A stretch of 64,000 bases of DNA from a bacterium 1xD42-67 (GCA_003612335.1 RAYO01000015.1:1-64000), one strand, 5' to 3'. Positions 1-9,099 are shown, numbered from the stretch's first letter. Numbers and translations: made by a program. The notes: generated from the sequence alone by a model not told the origin.

Positions 1-77
1 ATCCGGGCCACCGGCCCTCCTTGGTCCGTGCCCCTCCCGCCGGTCCACCCGCGCTGCTCACGACGGCTCCGCGCTTC

Positions 78-851
78 TTATTCCTGGTTGGCCGCGTTGA
101 TGATCTGCACGAAGTCGGCGGGCTTCAGGGCCGCGCCGCCGATCAGGCCGCCGTCCACGTCGGGCTGGGCCAGTAGCTCCTGGGCGTTCTTGGCGTTCAT
201 AGAGCCGCCGTACTGGATGGTGACGGACCGGGCCACATGGGCGCCGTACTGCTTGCGGATCACGGTGCGGATGGCCTGGCAGACCTCGCCGGCCTGCTCC
301 GCAGTGGCGGTCTTGCCGGTGCCGATGGCCCACAGGGGCTCATAGGCGATCACCACATGGCGGGCGTCCTCGGGCGCCACATTGGCCAGGGCACACTTCA
401 CCTGATAGGCGATCAGCTCCATGGTGACGCCCAGCTCCCGTTCCTCCAGGCTCTCGCCCACGCAGATGATGGGGATCAGCCCAGCGGCCAGGGCGGCATG
501 GACCTTCTTGTTGACGGTGAAATCGGTCTCGTTGTAATACTGGCGGCGCTCGGAGTGGCCGATGATCACATACTTGGCCCCCGCCTCCTTGATCATGGCG
601 GCGGTGATCTCGCCGGTGTAAGCGCCGTGGTCCAGCTCGTGGCAGGTCTCGGCGCCGATGGCGATATGGCAGTCCTTGAACAGGCGGACAGCGGCCTGGA
701 TGTTGGTGGCAGGGACGCACAGCACCACGCTGCACCACTTGCCCTTGGGCATGATGGGCTTGATCTCCTCTGCGAAAGCCTTGGTCTGGGACAGGGTGTT
801 GTTCATCTTCCAGTTGCCGGCGATGATGGTCTTACGGTAGCGGCGATTCAT
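78..851 (-). CDS. tpiA: Triosephosphate isomerase
   Basis: Interconverts dihydroxyacetone phosphate and glyceraldehyde 3-phosphate in cytosolic glycolysis. The 257-residue length is normal for the family. The substrate-binding GNWKMN motif is near the N-terminus, the electrophilic His lies in IIGHSERR and the catalytic Glu in AYEPLWAIGTGK, and a phosphate-binding GGS follows (IQYGGSM). The ATG follows an AGGAGAG ribosome site on the minus strand. It is the last complete gene of a trmL-pgk-tpiA run. A 112-base gap separates it from pgk and contains no obvious terminator, so co-transcription is likely. Bases 1-77 hold no complete gene; a downstream gene would start beyond the window edge. Confidence 0.98.
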   Translation of the reverse strand: MNRRYRKTIIAGNWKMNNTLSQTKAFAEEIKPIMPKGKWCSVVLCVPATNIQAAVRLFKDCHIAIGAETCHELDHGAYTGEITAAMIKEAGAKYVIIGHSERRQYYNETDFTVNKKVHAALAAGLIPIICVGESLEERELGVTMELIAYQVKCALANVAPEDARHVVIAYEPLWAIGTGKTATAEQAGEVCQAIRTVIRKQYGAHVARSVTIQYGGSMNAKNAQELLAQPDVDGGLIGGAALKPADFVQIINAANQE

Positions 852-963
852 AGCAGATCTCTCCTATCGTATATTGTTTGCTTATGCTGCAAAGCTGATG
901 ATCATCAAAACAAGAAGGATGCCTGCAACAGCCAGCAGAATATTTCTAACTCTTTTGCTCGTA

Positions 964-2235
964 TCAGGCGTCCAGCAGGCAAGCGACGCCGGGCAGCTCC
1001 TTGCCCTCCATGAACTCCAGGGAGGCGCCGCCGCCGGTGGAGATGTGGGTCATCTTGTCGGCGTAGCCCAGCTGCTGCACGGCCGCAGCGGAGTCGCCGC
1101 CGCCGATGATCGTGATGGCGCTGGTCTTGCTGAGGGCCTCGGCCACCGCCTTGGTCCCGGCGGCGAACTTCTCGAACTCGAACACCCCCATGGGGCCGTT
1201 CCAGATCACGGTGCCCGCGTCGGCCACAGCCTCACAGTACAGCTTGACGGTCTCGGGGCCGATGTCCAGGCCCTGCCAGCCGTCGGGGATCTCGCCGGCG
1301 GCCACCACCTTGGAGTCGGCGTCGGGGGCGAACTTGTCGGCGATGACGGTGTCCACAGGCAGGAGGAGCTCGACCCCCTTGTCCTTGGCCTTCTGGATCA
1401 TCTCCAGGGAGTAGTCCTTCCAGTCGGCCTCCAGCAGGCTGTCCCCCACCTTGCCGCCCTGGGCGGCGGAGAAGGTGTAGGCCATGCCGCCGCCGATGAT
1501 GATGGTGTCGGCGATCTCCAGCAGGTTGTTGATCACACCGATCTTAGAGGACACCTTAGACCCGCCCAAAATGGCCACCAGGGGCCGCTTGGGGTCGGCC
1601 AGGGCGCCGCCGATGAAGTCCAGTTCCTTCTGGATCAGGAAGCCGGAGACGGCGGGGAGATGGTCGGCCACGCCGGCGGTGGAGGCGTGGGCGCGGTGGA
1701 CGGCGCCGAAGGCATCGGACACATATACCTCGGCCATGGAGGCCATGGCTTTGGCCAGGGCGGGGTCGTTCTTGGTCTCGCCCTTCTCGAAGCGGGTGTT
1801 CTGGAGCAGGAGGATCTGGCCGGGCTCCAGGGCGGCGGCCTTGGCCTGGGCGTCAGGGCCCACCACATCGTCGGCCAGGATCACCGGCTTGCCCAGCAGC
1901 TCGCTGAGGCGGGCGGCCACCGGCTCCATGCGCAGCTCGGCCAGAGACTTCTTCCACTTCTCTTCGGTGATGGAGGCCTCGTCCTTGCCCTTCTCCAGCT
2001 GCTTCTTCTTGTAGGACTCGAAGGTGGCCACCGGCTTGCCCATGTGGGAGCAGGCGATCACCGCCGCGCCCTGGTCCAGCAGGTACTGGATGGTGGGCAG
2101 GGCGGCCCGGATACGCTTATCGTCGGTGATCACGCCGCTGCCGTCCTTGGCCATGGGCACATTGAAGTCGCAGCGCAGCAGGACCTTCTTGCCCTTGACG
2201 TCCACATCCTTGACCGTCTTCTTGTTATAGTTCAT
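964..2235 (-). CDS. pgk: Phosphoglycerate kinase
   Basis: Transfers phosphate from 1,3-bisphosphoglycerate to ADP, the first ATP-yielding step of glycolysis. N-terminal [13 protein letters not shown] is the substrate-binding signature, and the C-terminal nucleotide-binding GGGDSAAAV and [10 protein letters not shown] motifs are intact. At 423 residues it is about 25-30 longer than usual. The extra length is a Lys/Glu-rich insertion after SHMGKP, where most family members have SHLGRPKG followed by a short linker. An AAAGGAG site precedes the ATG. It sits between trmL (45 bases upstream) and tpiA in one minus-strand run. The fold assignment is secure; a function for the insertion is not known to me. 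Confidence 0.98.
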   Translation of the reverse strand: MNYNKKTVKDVDVKGKKVLLRCDFNVPMAKDGSGVITDDKRIRAALPTIQYLLDQGAAVIACSHMGKPVATFESYKKKQLEKGKDEASITEEKWKKSLAELRMEPVAARLSELLGKPVILADDVVGPDAQAKAAALEPGQILLLQNTRFEKGETKNDPALAKAMASMAEVYVSDAFGAVHRAHASTAGVADHLPAVSGFLIQKELDFIGGALADPKRPLVAILGGSKVSSKIGVINNLLEIADTIIIGGGMAYTFSAAQGGKVGDSLLEADWKDYSLEMIQKAKDKGVELLLPVDTVIADKFAPDADSKVVAAGEIPDGWQGLDIGPETVKLYCEAVADAGTVIWNGPMGVFEFEKFAAGTKAVAEALSKTSAITIIGGGDSAAAVQQLGYADKMTHISTGGGASLEFMEGKELPGVACLLDA

Positions 2236-2280
2236 TTTCCTGACTCCTTTCTTTTGATAAAAGGTGACAAAACAAGGGGG

Positions 2281-2763
2281 TCATCCTGCCATCCCGCCCT
2301 CCCCGGACAGACCGGGGAAGCCCTGCTGCCGCAGGGCCTCATAGGTCAGTACAGCTACCGAGTTGGCCAGGTTCAGGCTCCGGGCATCGGGCCGCATGGG
2401 GATCCGGATGCACCGGTGGGACCAGCGCAGACGCAGGTCCTCGGGCAGTCCGGCGGTCTCCTTGCCGAACATGAGCCAGCAGTCCTCTCGGAACTGGGCC
2501 TGAGCATAGTCCCTGGGCGCCTTGGTGGTGGCCAGCCACAGGTCGGGCTCGGGATGGACGGCGAAGAAATGGTCCAGGCTGTCATATACCTGGAGATCCA
2601 CCATGGGCCAGTAGTCCAGCCCTGCCCGGCGCACCGCCCGGTCGCTGATGTCGAAGCCCAGAGGCTTGACCAGGTGGAGGCGGCTGCGGGTGGCGGCGCA
2701 GGTCCGGGCGATATTGCCGGTGTTCTGCGGGATCTCCGGTTCGACCAATACGATGTTCAGCAC
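2281..2763 (-). CDS. trmL: tRNA (cytidine(34)-2'-O)-methyltransferase
   Basis: SPOUT-class methyltransferase that 2'-O-methylates the wobble base of certain leucine tRNAs using S-adenosylmethionine. The 160-residue protein shows the family N-terminus NIVLVEPEIPQNTGNIARTC and the knot motifs LMFGKETAGLPE and IPMRPDARSLNLANS that form the trefoil cofactor site. The start is a GTG: a strong GAGGAGGGG site lies five bases before it and the homologous protein begins exactly there. It is the first gene of the trmL-pgk-tpiA unit, with a good sigma-A promoter just upstream. Confidence 0.95.
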   Translation of the reverse strand: MLNIVLVEPEIPQNTGNIARTCAATRSRLHLVKPLGFDISDRAVRRAGLDYWPMVDLQVYDSLDHFFAVHPEPDLWLATTKAPRDYAQAQFREDCWLMFGKETAGLPEDLRLRWSHRCIRIPMRPDARSLNLANSVAVLTYEALRQQGFPGLSGEGGMAG

Positions 2764-2792
2764 TTGGGCCCCTCCTCGCTCTTGCGGCTCTT

Positions 2793-2821
2793 ATTGTAGT
2801 CCAAAGCTGGAAAAATTTCAA
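2793..2821 (-). promoter_or_regulatory. Sigma-A promoter of trmL-pgk-tpiA
   Basis: Read on the minus strand, TTGAAA and TACAAT are separated by exactly 17 bases, and the -10 box ends about 30 bases before the trmL GTG. The region is AT-rich compared with its surroundings. Confidence 0.7.
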
Positions 2822-3084
2822 CTGTAATTTGGTCGAAAAATTGCAAAACCTTCACAAATGTATTGAAATAACCATGGTTGACCCTATTTTTTGGACATTT
2901 TCCAGATTTGTCCGCAGTTTTATCGCTTTTTTTCGGCAAAGTGCCGAAGCAGACCGGTCCAAATGAGGCGCAGCGCCCGCCTCCGCCCCGGTCCTTCCTC
3001 CATATCCACCCGTCCAGCAGGAAAATTATACAAAATCATGGGCCGGTCCCGGGAAAACACCTACCTCTTTTCGCAGTTATATGG

Positions 3085-3090
3085 TATAAT
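3085..3090 (+). promoter_or_regulatory. Probable -10 box upstream of cinA
   Basis: A perfect TATAAT preceded by TGG lies 52 bases before the cinA start. No convincing -35 hexamer is seen at 16-18 bases, so this is a moderate candidate. Confidence 0.45.
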
Positions 3091-3142
3091 GCCCCAAAAG
3101 GCCGCACCCGACGGCCGCACCATCGATCAGGAGGTCTTTCCC

Positions 3143-4402
3143 ATGTCTCACACTGTCGAGCTTTTATCGGTAGGCACCGAGCTGCTGTTGGGCAACATCG
3201 CCAATACCGACGCCCAGATGCTCTCCCAGGGCCTGAGCGAGCTGGGCCTGAACGTCTTCTGGCACACCGTGGTGGGGGACAACCCCCAGCGGGCCCGGGA
3301 CGCAGTGGCCATCGCCAAGCAGCGGGCGGACATCATCATCACCACCGGCGGGCTGGGCCCCACCTGCGACGACCTGACCAAGAACGTCCTGGCGGAAGCT
3401 TTTGGCAAGAAACTGATCTTCGACGAGGGCTCTGCGGAGCGGATCCGCTCCTATTTCCAGCGCACCGGCCGGACCATGACGGACAACAACCTTCAGCAGG
3501 CCATGCTCCCCGAGGGGTGCTCCGTCTTGGCCAACGACTGGGGCACCGCTCCCGGCTGCGCCTTCGAGGCGGAGGGGGTCCATGTGATCATGCTCCCCGG
3601 CCCCCCCAGCGAGTGCCGCCCCATGTTCCGATACCGGGCCAGGCCCTACTTGCTGTCCCTGTCCGAGGGGATCATCGCCTCCCACACCCTCAAGCTCTTC
3701 GGGATCGGAGAGTCGGCCATGGAGGCCCAGCTCAGAGAGCAGATGAACGCTATGCACAATCCCACCCTGGCCCCCTACGCCAAGGAGGGGGAATGTGAGC
3801 TTCGGGTCACCGCCAAGGCGGCCACCGATGAGGAGGCCCAGGCCCTCCTCCAGCCCACCGTGGCCCAGGTGAAAGCGCTCTTCGGGGACAAGGTCTATGG
3901 GGTGGACGTGCCCTCGCTGGAGCATGTGGTCGTCCAGGCCCTGAAGGACAGGGGGCTGACCATCGGTACGGCGGAGAGCTGCACCGGCGGGCTGATGGCC
4001 AAACGGCTCACCGATATCCCCGGGGCCTCCGCCGCCTTCAAGGGGGGCATCGTGTCCTATACCGACGAGATCAAAGAGGGTGTCCTGCGCGTCCCCGGCC
4101 ATCTGCTGGCTCAGTACGGGGCCGTCTCCGCCCCGGTGGCCCAGGCCATGGCCGAGGGGGCCCGCCAGGTGCTGGGCTGCGACATCGCTCTGTCCTCCAC
4201 CGGCGTGGCCGGCCCCGACAAGGACAGCTGGGGCAACGAGGTGGGCACTATGTTCGTGGCCATCGCCACCCCGGAGGGCGCCCACGTCCGGGCCCTGGCG
4301 CTTGGCGCCCGCCCCATGCGGGAGCGGCTGCGCACCCAGACCGCCAGCCACGCCTTCGACCTGGCCCGGCGGTATCTATCCGGCTTGCGCTGGGGAGACT
4401 GA
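3143..4402 (+). CDS. cinA: CinA-family protein (nicotinamide-nucleotide amidase / competence-damage inducible)
   Basis: Two-domain cytosolic enzyme. The N-terminal half (about residues 1-170) is a molybdopterin-binding-like domain beginning VELLSVGTELLLGNIANTDA. The C-terminal half carries the amidase signature GTAESCTGGLMAKRL, with the presumed nucleophilic Ser and GIVSYTDEIK, and it deamidates nicotinamide mononucleotide in characterised relatives. The reading frame is open further upstream, but the ATG at 3143 is chosen because a CAGGAGG site lies just before it and homology starts there, giving 419 residues. It is 50 bases upstream of a MATE exporter on the same strand. Confidence 0.93.
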   Translation: MSHTVELLSVGTELLLGNIANTDAQMLSQGLSELGLNVFWHTVVGDNPQRARDAVAIAKQRADIIITTGGLGPTCDDLTKNVLAEAFGKKLIFDEGSAERIRSYFQRTGRTMTDNNLQQAMLPEGCSVLANDWGTAPGCAFEAEGVHVIMLPGPPSECRPMFRYRARPYLLSLSEGIIASHTLKLFGIGESAMEAQLREQMNAMHNPTLAPYAKEGECELRVTAKAATDEEAQALLQPTVAQVKALFGDKVYGVDVPSLEHVVVQALKDRGLTIGTAESCTGGLMAKRLTDIPGASAAFKGGIVSYTDEIKEGVLRVPGHLLAQYGAVSAPVAQAMAEGARQVLGCDIALSSTGVAGPDKDSWGNEVGTMFVAIATPEGAHVRALALGARPMRERLRTQTASHAFDLARRYLSGLRWGD

Positions 4403-4452
4403 CATGCCCCAGAGCGCAGCCCTGCAAATAAGACGTTAGGAGGTCGATCGAC

Positions 4453-5847
4453 TTGTCCGCACTGAAAAAGGGCGCCAGCCGCCCGGTGGACATGACGGAA
4501 GGCAACGTGGCCCGCCATCTGGTCCGATTCGCTGTCCCTCTCCTGCTGGGCAACCTGTTCCAGCAGCTGTACAACACCGTGGATCTGTGGGTAGTGGGCA
4601 AATACGTCAGCAATGAGGCGTATTCCGCCGTGGGCACCGTGACCCCGGTGATCATCATGCTCATCGGCTTCTTCATGGGACTGGCCAGCGGCGCGGGAGT
4701 GGTGATCTCCCAGTACTACGGGGCCAAGAAATACGACCAGGTCCGCAAGACGGTCCACACCTCCCTGGTCATGACCCTGGTGCTGGGAGCGGTGCTGTCG
4801 GTGGTGGGGATCGGGATCATCCCCCTGATGCTCGACCTGATGAAGACCGACCCCAAAGCCGTCCCGGAGGCCACCACCTATCTCACCATCTACTATGCCG
4901 GCGTCCTGGGCCTGATGCTGTACAACATGGGCTCCGGGATCCTCCGGGCCGTGGGGGACTCCAAACGCCCCTTCTACTTCCTGGTGGTGTCCGCCCTGCT
5001 GAACATCGCCCTGGACCTCCTCTTCGTCATCGGCTTCGGCATGGGGGTGGAGGGGGTGGCTTACGCCACCATCCTGTCCCAGGGGGTGTCGGCGGTGCTG
5101 ATCCTGGCCGTGCTGGCCCGGAGCGAATCCTGCATCCAGCTCCACTGGAGGGAGCTGCGGATATCCCCCCGCATCCTGCGGCAGATCGTGCGGATCGGCA
5201 TCCCCTCCGCCCTCCAGATGGCGATCACCTCCTTCTCCAACGTCTTCGTCCAGTCCTACATCAACTTCTTCGGCCTGGACTGCATGTCTGGCTGGACCAC
5301 CTACAGCAAGCTGGACCAGTTCATGATCCTCCCGGTCCAGTCTTTAGGCTTGGCTGCCACCACCTTCGTGGGCCAGAACCTTGGCACCGGACAGGTGGAC
5401 CGGGCCAAACAGGGCACACGGGCCGCGTTCCTCCTGTCCGTGGTCATCACGGTGGTCCTGTCTGCCGTAGCTGTCCTCGGCGCCCCCTGGCTGGTGGCCT
5501 TTTTCAACAGCGAGCCGGAAGTCGTGCGGTACGGCACCCTCTTCCTGCGGCATATGTGCCCCTGCTATGTGCTGATCTGCGTCAACCAGATCTACTCCGG
5601 CTCCCTCCGGGGCGCGGGGATCAGCCAGGCCCCCACCTATATCATGCTGATCTCCTTCGTGGCCTTCCGCCAGGTCTATCTCTATCTCATGGCCAACTAT
5701 ATCTCCAACACCATCCTGCCCATCGCTATGGGCTACCCCGCCGGCTGGCTGGTATGCAGCATCCTCACCCTGATCTACTACAGCCGGGTGGACCTGGCCG
5801 GGAAGCGGGTGGTGGACGATCCCACCTCCATGCCCGAAAAGGCATAA
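4453..5847 (+). CDS. MATE family efflux transporter
   Basis: Polytopic inner-membrane multidrug/cation antiporter of 464 residues with about 12 hydrophobic segments in two similar halves. Family features include the start MTEGNVARHLVRFAVPLLLG, NLFQQLYNTVDLWVVGKYV, and a second-half equivalent around IGIPSALQMAITSFSNVFVQ. The start is TTG, with TAGGAGGT eight bases upstream and no better ATG. The substrate cannot be inferred. It closes a short plus-strand unit after cinA and is followed by a strong terminator. Confidence 0.92.
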   Translation: MSALKKGASRPVDMTEGNVARHLVRFAVPLLLGNLFQQLYNTVDLWVVGKYVSNEAYSAVGTVTPVIIMLIGFFMGLASGAGVVISQYYGAKKYDQVRKTVHTSLVMTLVLGAVLSVVGIGIIPLMLDLMKTDPKAVPEATTYLTIYYAGVLGLMLYNMGSGILRAVGDSKRPFYFLVVSALLNIALDLLFVIGFGMGVEGVAYATILSQGVSAVLILAVLARSESCIQLHWRELRISPRILRQIVRIGIPSALQMAITSFSNVFVQSYINFFGLDCMSGWTTYSKLDQFMILPVQSLGLAATTFVGQNLGTGQVDRAKQGTRAAFLLSVVITVVLSAVAVLGAPWLVAFFNSEPEVVRYGTLFLRHMCPCYVLICVNQIYSGSLRGAGISQAPTYIMLISFVAFRQVYLYLMANYISNTILPIAMGYPAGWLVCSILTLIYYSRVDLAGKRVVDDPTSMPEKA

Positions 5848-5850
5848 GAA

Positions 5851-5876
5851 AAGAGCGCCGTTTGGCGCTCTTTTTT
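5851..5876 (+). terminator. Intrinsic terminator after the MATE gene
   Basis: AAGAGCGCC, a GTTT loop, GGCGCTCTT, then a T-run. A near-identical hairpin with a different loop ends the next transcription unit at 6696-6723. Confidence 0.92.
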
Positions 5877-5901
5877 GAATATTTATGGACTTAAGACTTT
5901 G

Positions 5902-5930
5902 TTGACATTAATTTGATTTAGTGGTATAAT
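5902..5930 (+). promoter_or_regulatory. Consensus sigma-A promoter
   Basis: Perfect TTGACA and TATAAT with a 17-base spacer and a TGG before the -10. It drives the lipoprotein gene at 6061. The 130-base leader between them holds no open frame or strong hairpin that I could identify. Confidence 0.9.
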
Positions 5931-6060
5931 GAATTAGATCAGAAAAGAAATGGGTGGATCCAATGGGCCATTTTTGATATGACAGATATGATGGTATAGA
6001 TCGGCACTGCGATAAGAATACCTGGACTATGGTCCCAGACGAGTATAAAGGAAAGCCAAG

Positions 6061-6696
6061 ATGACACAGATGCGCCATGCCGCGAAGAGACTGCTGGCCG
6101 GACCGATCCTGGCGGTGTGCGCCCTCCTGAGCGCCTGTCAGGGCGGTCCGATGCCCCAGCCCGACTATCCCCTGTCCGAGGAGACGGTCTCCGCCGCTCT
6201 AAAGGAATCGGCCCTGTCTTGGGAGATTGAGGAGGCGCGGACCTCCTCCGGCGAGGGGGTGGAGCAGACCATATATTCCCTGCGGCCCACAGAGGGCGAG
6301 GATGGTTCCCAGATCACGATCAACAGCTGCCAGTCCGACGGATCTGGCCCCAGGCTCCAGATCCATTCCCGCTGGCGCGGGGACAGGGATCCGGAGGACT
6401 GGCAGAAGGTGCTCAGACTGGCGGCGCGGCTCTATGGGGGCTTCCAGGATGAGGACGAGATCTGCTGGACCTGCGTCCCTCCGGAGGCGGAGGAGGGCGG
6501 GACCGTCTCCTGGCAGGGCGCCCTGAGGGGCAGATACCTCACGGTCAGCATGGGCGCTCTCTCCCCATGGGACTCAGATCAGAAGATCCTGTCCATCCAG
6601 CTGTACCAATCCAAGGAGGTCTATGACCAGATCCAGGCGGAGATAGAGGAGATGCGGGGAGATAGGATGCAGCAGCCAAAGGACGAAGGACCATGA
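6061..6696 (+). CDS. Lipoprotein of unknown function
   Basis: A 211-residue secreted protein, probably lipid-anchored. It has a basic start (MRHAAKRLL), a hydrophobic core and a lipobox LLSAC with the acceptor Cys near residue 26. The mature part is acidic, rich in Glu, Gln and Trp, and has no recognisable catalytic motif. It is transcribed from a consensus promoter and ends at a bidirectional terminator shared with the convergent anti-sigma gene. It could be an envelope-stress or surface protein, but nothing in the sequence proves this. I do not recognise the family. Confidence 0.8.
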   Translation: MTQMRHAAKRLLAGPILAVCALLSACQGGPMPQPDYPLSEETVSAALKESALSWEIEEARTSSGEGVEQTIYSLRPTEGEDGSQITINSCQSDGSGPRLQIHSRWRGDRDPEDWQKVLRLAARLYGGFQDEDEICWTCVPPEAEEGGTVSWQGALRGRYLTVSMGALSPWDSDQKILSIQLYQSKEVYDQIQAEIEEMRGDRMQQPKDEGP

Positions 6697-6723
6697 AAAA
6701 GAGCGCCGGACGGCGCTCTTTTT
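6696..6723. terminator. Bidirectional terminator
   Basis: AAAAAGAGCGCC, loop GGAC, GGCGCTCTTTTT. It has A/T tails on both sides and lies between the convergent lipoprotein and anti-sigma genes, overlapping the lipoprotein stop codon by one base. Confidence 0.9.
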
Positions 6724-6729
6724 CTATGC

Positions 6730-8319
6730 TCAGTCGGTGTCCTGCTCATACTCCAGGATGGCTCCGGTGACGCCGTCGATGGTGTACTCATACTCGGTCC
6801 GGCCCACATCGAACTCCACTTCATACTCCAGCCGGCCGTCGTCCCGATCCTGCTCTACCTTCATCTTGGTGGTCTGGCTCTCGGTCACGCCGGCGTGGGC
6901 CAGGGCGGCGGCCTTGGCGGCCGCGGCGCCGATATCGCCGGAGGGCGCGGCCGTACCAGCGCCCGTCCCGCCGTGGTGGGGGGCATCATGCTCCTGGTGG
7001 TGGTCCACCTCATGTTTGAGGACCGCGCAGGAATGGCCGTCGATGGTGTAGTCGTACTCGGTGGTGCCGCACCAGAACTCGATCTCATACTCCAGCCGGC
7101 CATCGTCCCAGTCCCGCTCGATCTTCCAATCGGTGACCTGGCTCTCCGTGAGACCTGCGTGGTCCAGGGCGGCTTTTTTTGCGGTCTCCTGATCGGTCAC
7201 CGCACCACCGATCACATCAGCATTTCCGGGATCCCGCCAAACATCGATCTCTGTAGACGGAGTGGTATCAGGGGTCGTCGGGGCCAGATCTGGGGCAACG
7301 GGTGTGTCGGCACGGATGTTCAGCACATCTTGGGGCCCGCTGAGCACCTCGCCGGTAAAGGCGTCCACGATATATTCGAACTCGCCCCAGGCGGTCTTCA
7401 GCTCCACCTCGTAGTGGGGGGGATAGTCGTCCAGCTCTGGGTCCACGTCGGTGGTCACCGAGTCCAGAGCCAGCGTACCGGCATACGTTTCAGCGGCCAA
7501 GGCGGCGGCGGGCTTGCCGATGGGGATGCGCTTCTCCCCCGCCTTGAGCAGGTCGCTCAGCTCCTCCACGGAGAGGGCGGCCAGCTTGTCGAAGGCCTCA
7601 TCCCCGGCGCCGTTCACGGCCAGCACCTTGTTGACCAGAGCGGCTTTGCCCGAGGAGATATTGCTTACGCTTCCATACTCCACACGAAGCGTACCCTGGT
7701 CCACGACCTGGCTCAGCACGTCGGTCCCCGGGGCCTGGGCCTGGAGGACCCCGTCCACCGAGGCCACCAGCTCCGCCTGGAGCCGGGCGGCCCGGGCCTG
7801 GTCCTTGTCCTCCACCGAGATGAGGATGGCGGAGGAGATGCTGTCCATATAGCCCTCCCGCACCAGGGCCCCCACGATGGCGTTCACCGCCACATCCAGC
7901 TTGGTGCCCTTCAGATCGTCCCCGCCGCCCATGTCGAAGAGGACGGCCGCGGCTTCCTCATTCAGGGCGGTGCAGGAGAGCACCTTCTCGTTCCGGTTCA
8001 CTCTCAGCTCGATACTGGGGTTGACGTCCAGGGACACCACCGAGGCCACAGCGTAGCTCTGATGATATACCAGTCCGCCGCCCCCGGCCCCCAGCAGCAC
8101 CAGCGCCGCGCAGGCGGCGGCCAGCCAGGGGCGCAGCTTCTTTCTGGGCTCTACTTCTCTGACTTCCACATCGATGATATCCTGTCCCGATCTCAGCTCT
8201 TTCATTTCCATCACGCTCCCGTTTCGTCCACCGCAGCGGGAGAGGATCGCGTCCAAGTCGTCGGGGGCGGTGCGGGCGATGGCGCCTGCCAGTCTCTGTT
8301 CCAGTTCCCGGTCGGTCAT
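6730..8319 (-). CDS. RsgI-like anti-sigma factor with PepSY-type repeats
   Basis: A 529-residue single-pass membrane protein. Residues 1-60 form a cytosolic, acidic/helical segment suited to binding a sigma factor. One transmembrane helix follows (LRPWLAAACAALVLLGAG, about 62-84). The outer part starts with an RsgI-type domain bearing SLDVNPSIELRVN; in characterised RsgI proteins the Asn-Pro bond of this motif is autoproteolysed. The C-terminal half has three PepSY-like repeats, two clearly paralogous (each with DDGRLEYE and EYTIDG or DYTIDG), joined by Pro/Thr- and His-rich linkers. Its ATG overlaps the sigma factor stop by four bases, so the two are translationally coupled. Known: RsgI partners usually control SigI-type factors. 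Inferred: here it controls an ECF factor. Confidence 0.85.
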   Translation of the reverse strand: MTDRELEQRLAGAIARTAPDDLDAILSRCGGRNGSVMEMKELRSGQDIIDVEVREVEPRKKLRPWLAAACAALVLLGAGGGGLVYHQSYAVASVVSLDVNPSIELRVNRNEKVLSCTALNEEAAAVLFDMGGGDDLKGTKLDVAVNAIVGALVREGYMDSISSAILISVEDKDQARAARLQAELVASVDGVLQAQAPGTDVLSQVVDQGTLRVEYGSVSNISSGKAALVNKVLAVNGAGDEAFDKLAALSVEELSDLLKAGEKRIPIGKPAAALAAETYAGTLALDSVTTDVDPELDDYPPHYEVELKTAWGEFEYIVDAFTGEVLSGPQDVLNIRADTPVAPDLAPTTPDTTPSTEIDVWRDPGNADVIGGAVTDQETAKKAALDHAGLTESQVTDWKIERDWDDGRLEYEIEFWCGTTEYDYTIDGHSCAVLKHEVDHHQEHDAPHHGGTGAGTAAPSGDIGAAAAKAAALAHAGVTESQTTKMKVEQDRDDGRLEYEVEFDVGRTEYEYTIDGVTGAILEYEQDTD

Positions 8320-8897
8320 CGGTCTCTCTCTCCTTTCATCAGGGCTCTCAGCTTTTTCAGCCCACGGTGGTATTTGGACAGGACGGTGGACAACGGCAGC
8401 TCCAGCAGCTGGGCGATCTCCCGGTGCTTCAGGCCGGTGACGGCGTGGAGCAGGACGATCCTCCGCTCCTCCTCCCCCAGCCTGGCCAGGGCCTCCTGGA
8501 GGACCTGCCTGTCCTCCGGGGAGACGGCAGGCAGGTCAGCGGGGATGGCGTTCCACTCCTCGTCGTCCAGGCCCACCTGCCGCCCACCCCGGCGCAGGCG
8601 GGACCGGGCCAGATTCCGGGCGATGGTGAGTATCCAGGCCATGGGCGAGCCCTGGGGGCGGTATGACGAGGCGCTCTCCCACACCTTGACGAAGGTGTCC
8701 TGGGCGGTGTCCTGGGCCTCATGGGCGTCTTGGAGGAGGGAGAGGGCCAGGGCATACACCGCCCCCCGGGCCAGGCTGTACAGCCTGGCGAATGCCTCCC
8801 GGTCCCCCTGCCCCACCTGGAGCAGGAGCCTCTCCAGTTCCAGGGCCCGGCGGTCCGCTTCCTCTTCTGTTGTCTGAACTCCCAGCAGAGCCAGCAT
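8316..8897 (-). CDS. ECF-type RNA polymerase sigma factor
   Basis: A 193-residue sigma-70 family factor with only regions 2 and 4. Region 2 shows the helix with EAQDTAQDTFVKVWES and the -10-recognising segment SPMAWILTIARNLARSRLRR. Region 4 has the helix-turn-helix TGLKHREIAQLLELPLSTV. The ATG has AGGAGA eight bases upstream. It forms a two-gene operon with the overlapping RsgI-like anti-sigma gene. The upstream region contains a hairpin-forming AT-rich stretch around 8930-8975 that could be an autoregulated promoter, but I cannot define its boxes with confidence. Confidence 0.93.
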   Translation of the reverse strand: MLALLGVQTTEEEADRRALELERLLLQVGQGDREAFARLYSLARGAVYALALSLLQDAHEAQDTAQDTFVKVWESASSYRPQGSPMAWILTIARNLARSRLRRGGRQVGLDDEEWNAIPADLPAVSPEDRQVLQEALARLGEEERRIVLLHAVTGLKHREIAQLLELPLSTVLSKYHRGLKKLRALMKGERDR

Positions 8898-9015
8898 AGT
8901 CCATTTCTCCTGTCATATCAGGAACGCACGAAGGGAGCATTTTATCCCGCGCTCCAAAAGATTTTTTTCACTTGTTATAGTTGGCGTGGCCGAAAAGCGG
9001 CCTGCGCCAGACTTC

Positions 9016-9099
9016 ATAGTCAGCGCACAAGCTTTGCCCGCCAGCGGCTCTGCCGCTGGCCGAAGATCGGTCTTACCGATCTTCAAGTGTGCTGACTAT
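9016..9099. repeat. Three-stem inverted-repeat element
   Basis: An outer 13-bp stem (ATAGTCAGCGCAC at 9016-9028 with GTGTGCTGACTAT at 9087-9099) encloses two perfect 9-bp hairpins: GCCAGCGGC/GCCGCTGGC (9040-9060, loop TCT) and GAAGATCGG/CCGATCTTC (9062-9084, loop TCTTA). The one imperfect pair of the outer stem is a G-U wobble in plus-strand RNA. It lies between the sigma operon and bioY in a 289-base region without genes. Function unknown: it could be a structured RNA, a REP-like dispersed repeat or a MITE remnant. Confidence 0.7.

Noticed and set aside
1-77. Start of a further gene downstream of tpiA
   Set aside because: A possible GTG after AAGGAGG occurs on the minus strand near the edge, but only a few codons would remain, too little to support a call.
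874-2799. 641-codon plus-strand frame over pgk and trmL
   Set aside because: Antisense to two clear housekeeping genes, with Gly/His/Leu-rich composition typical of reverse-strand shadows in GC-rich DNA.
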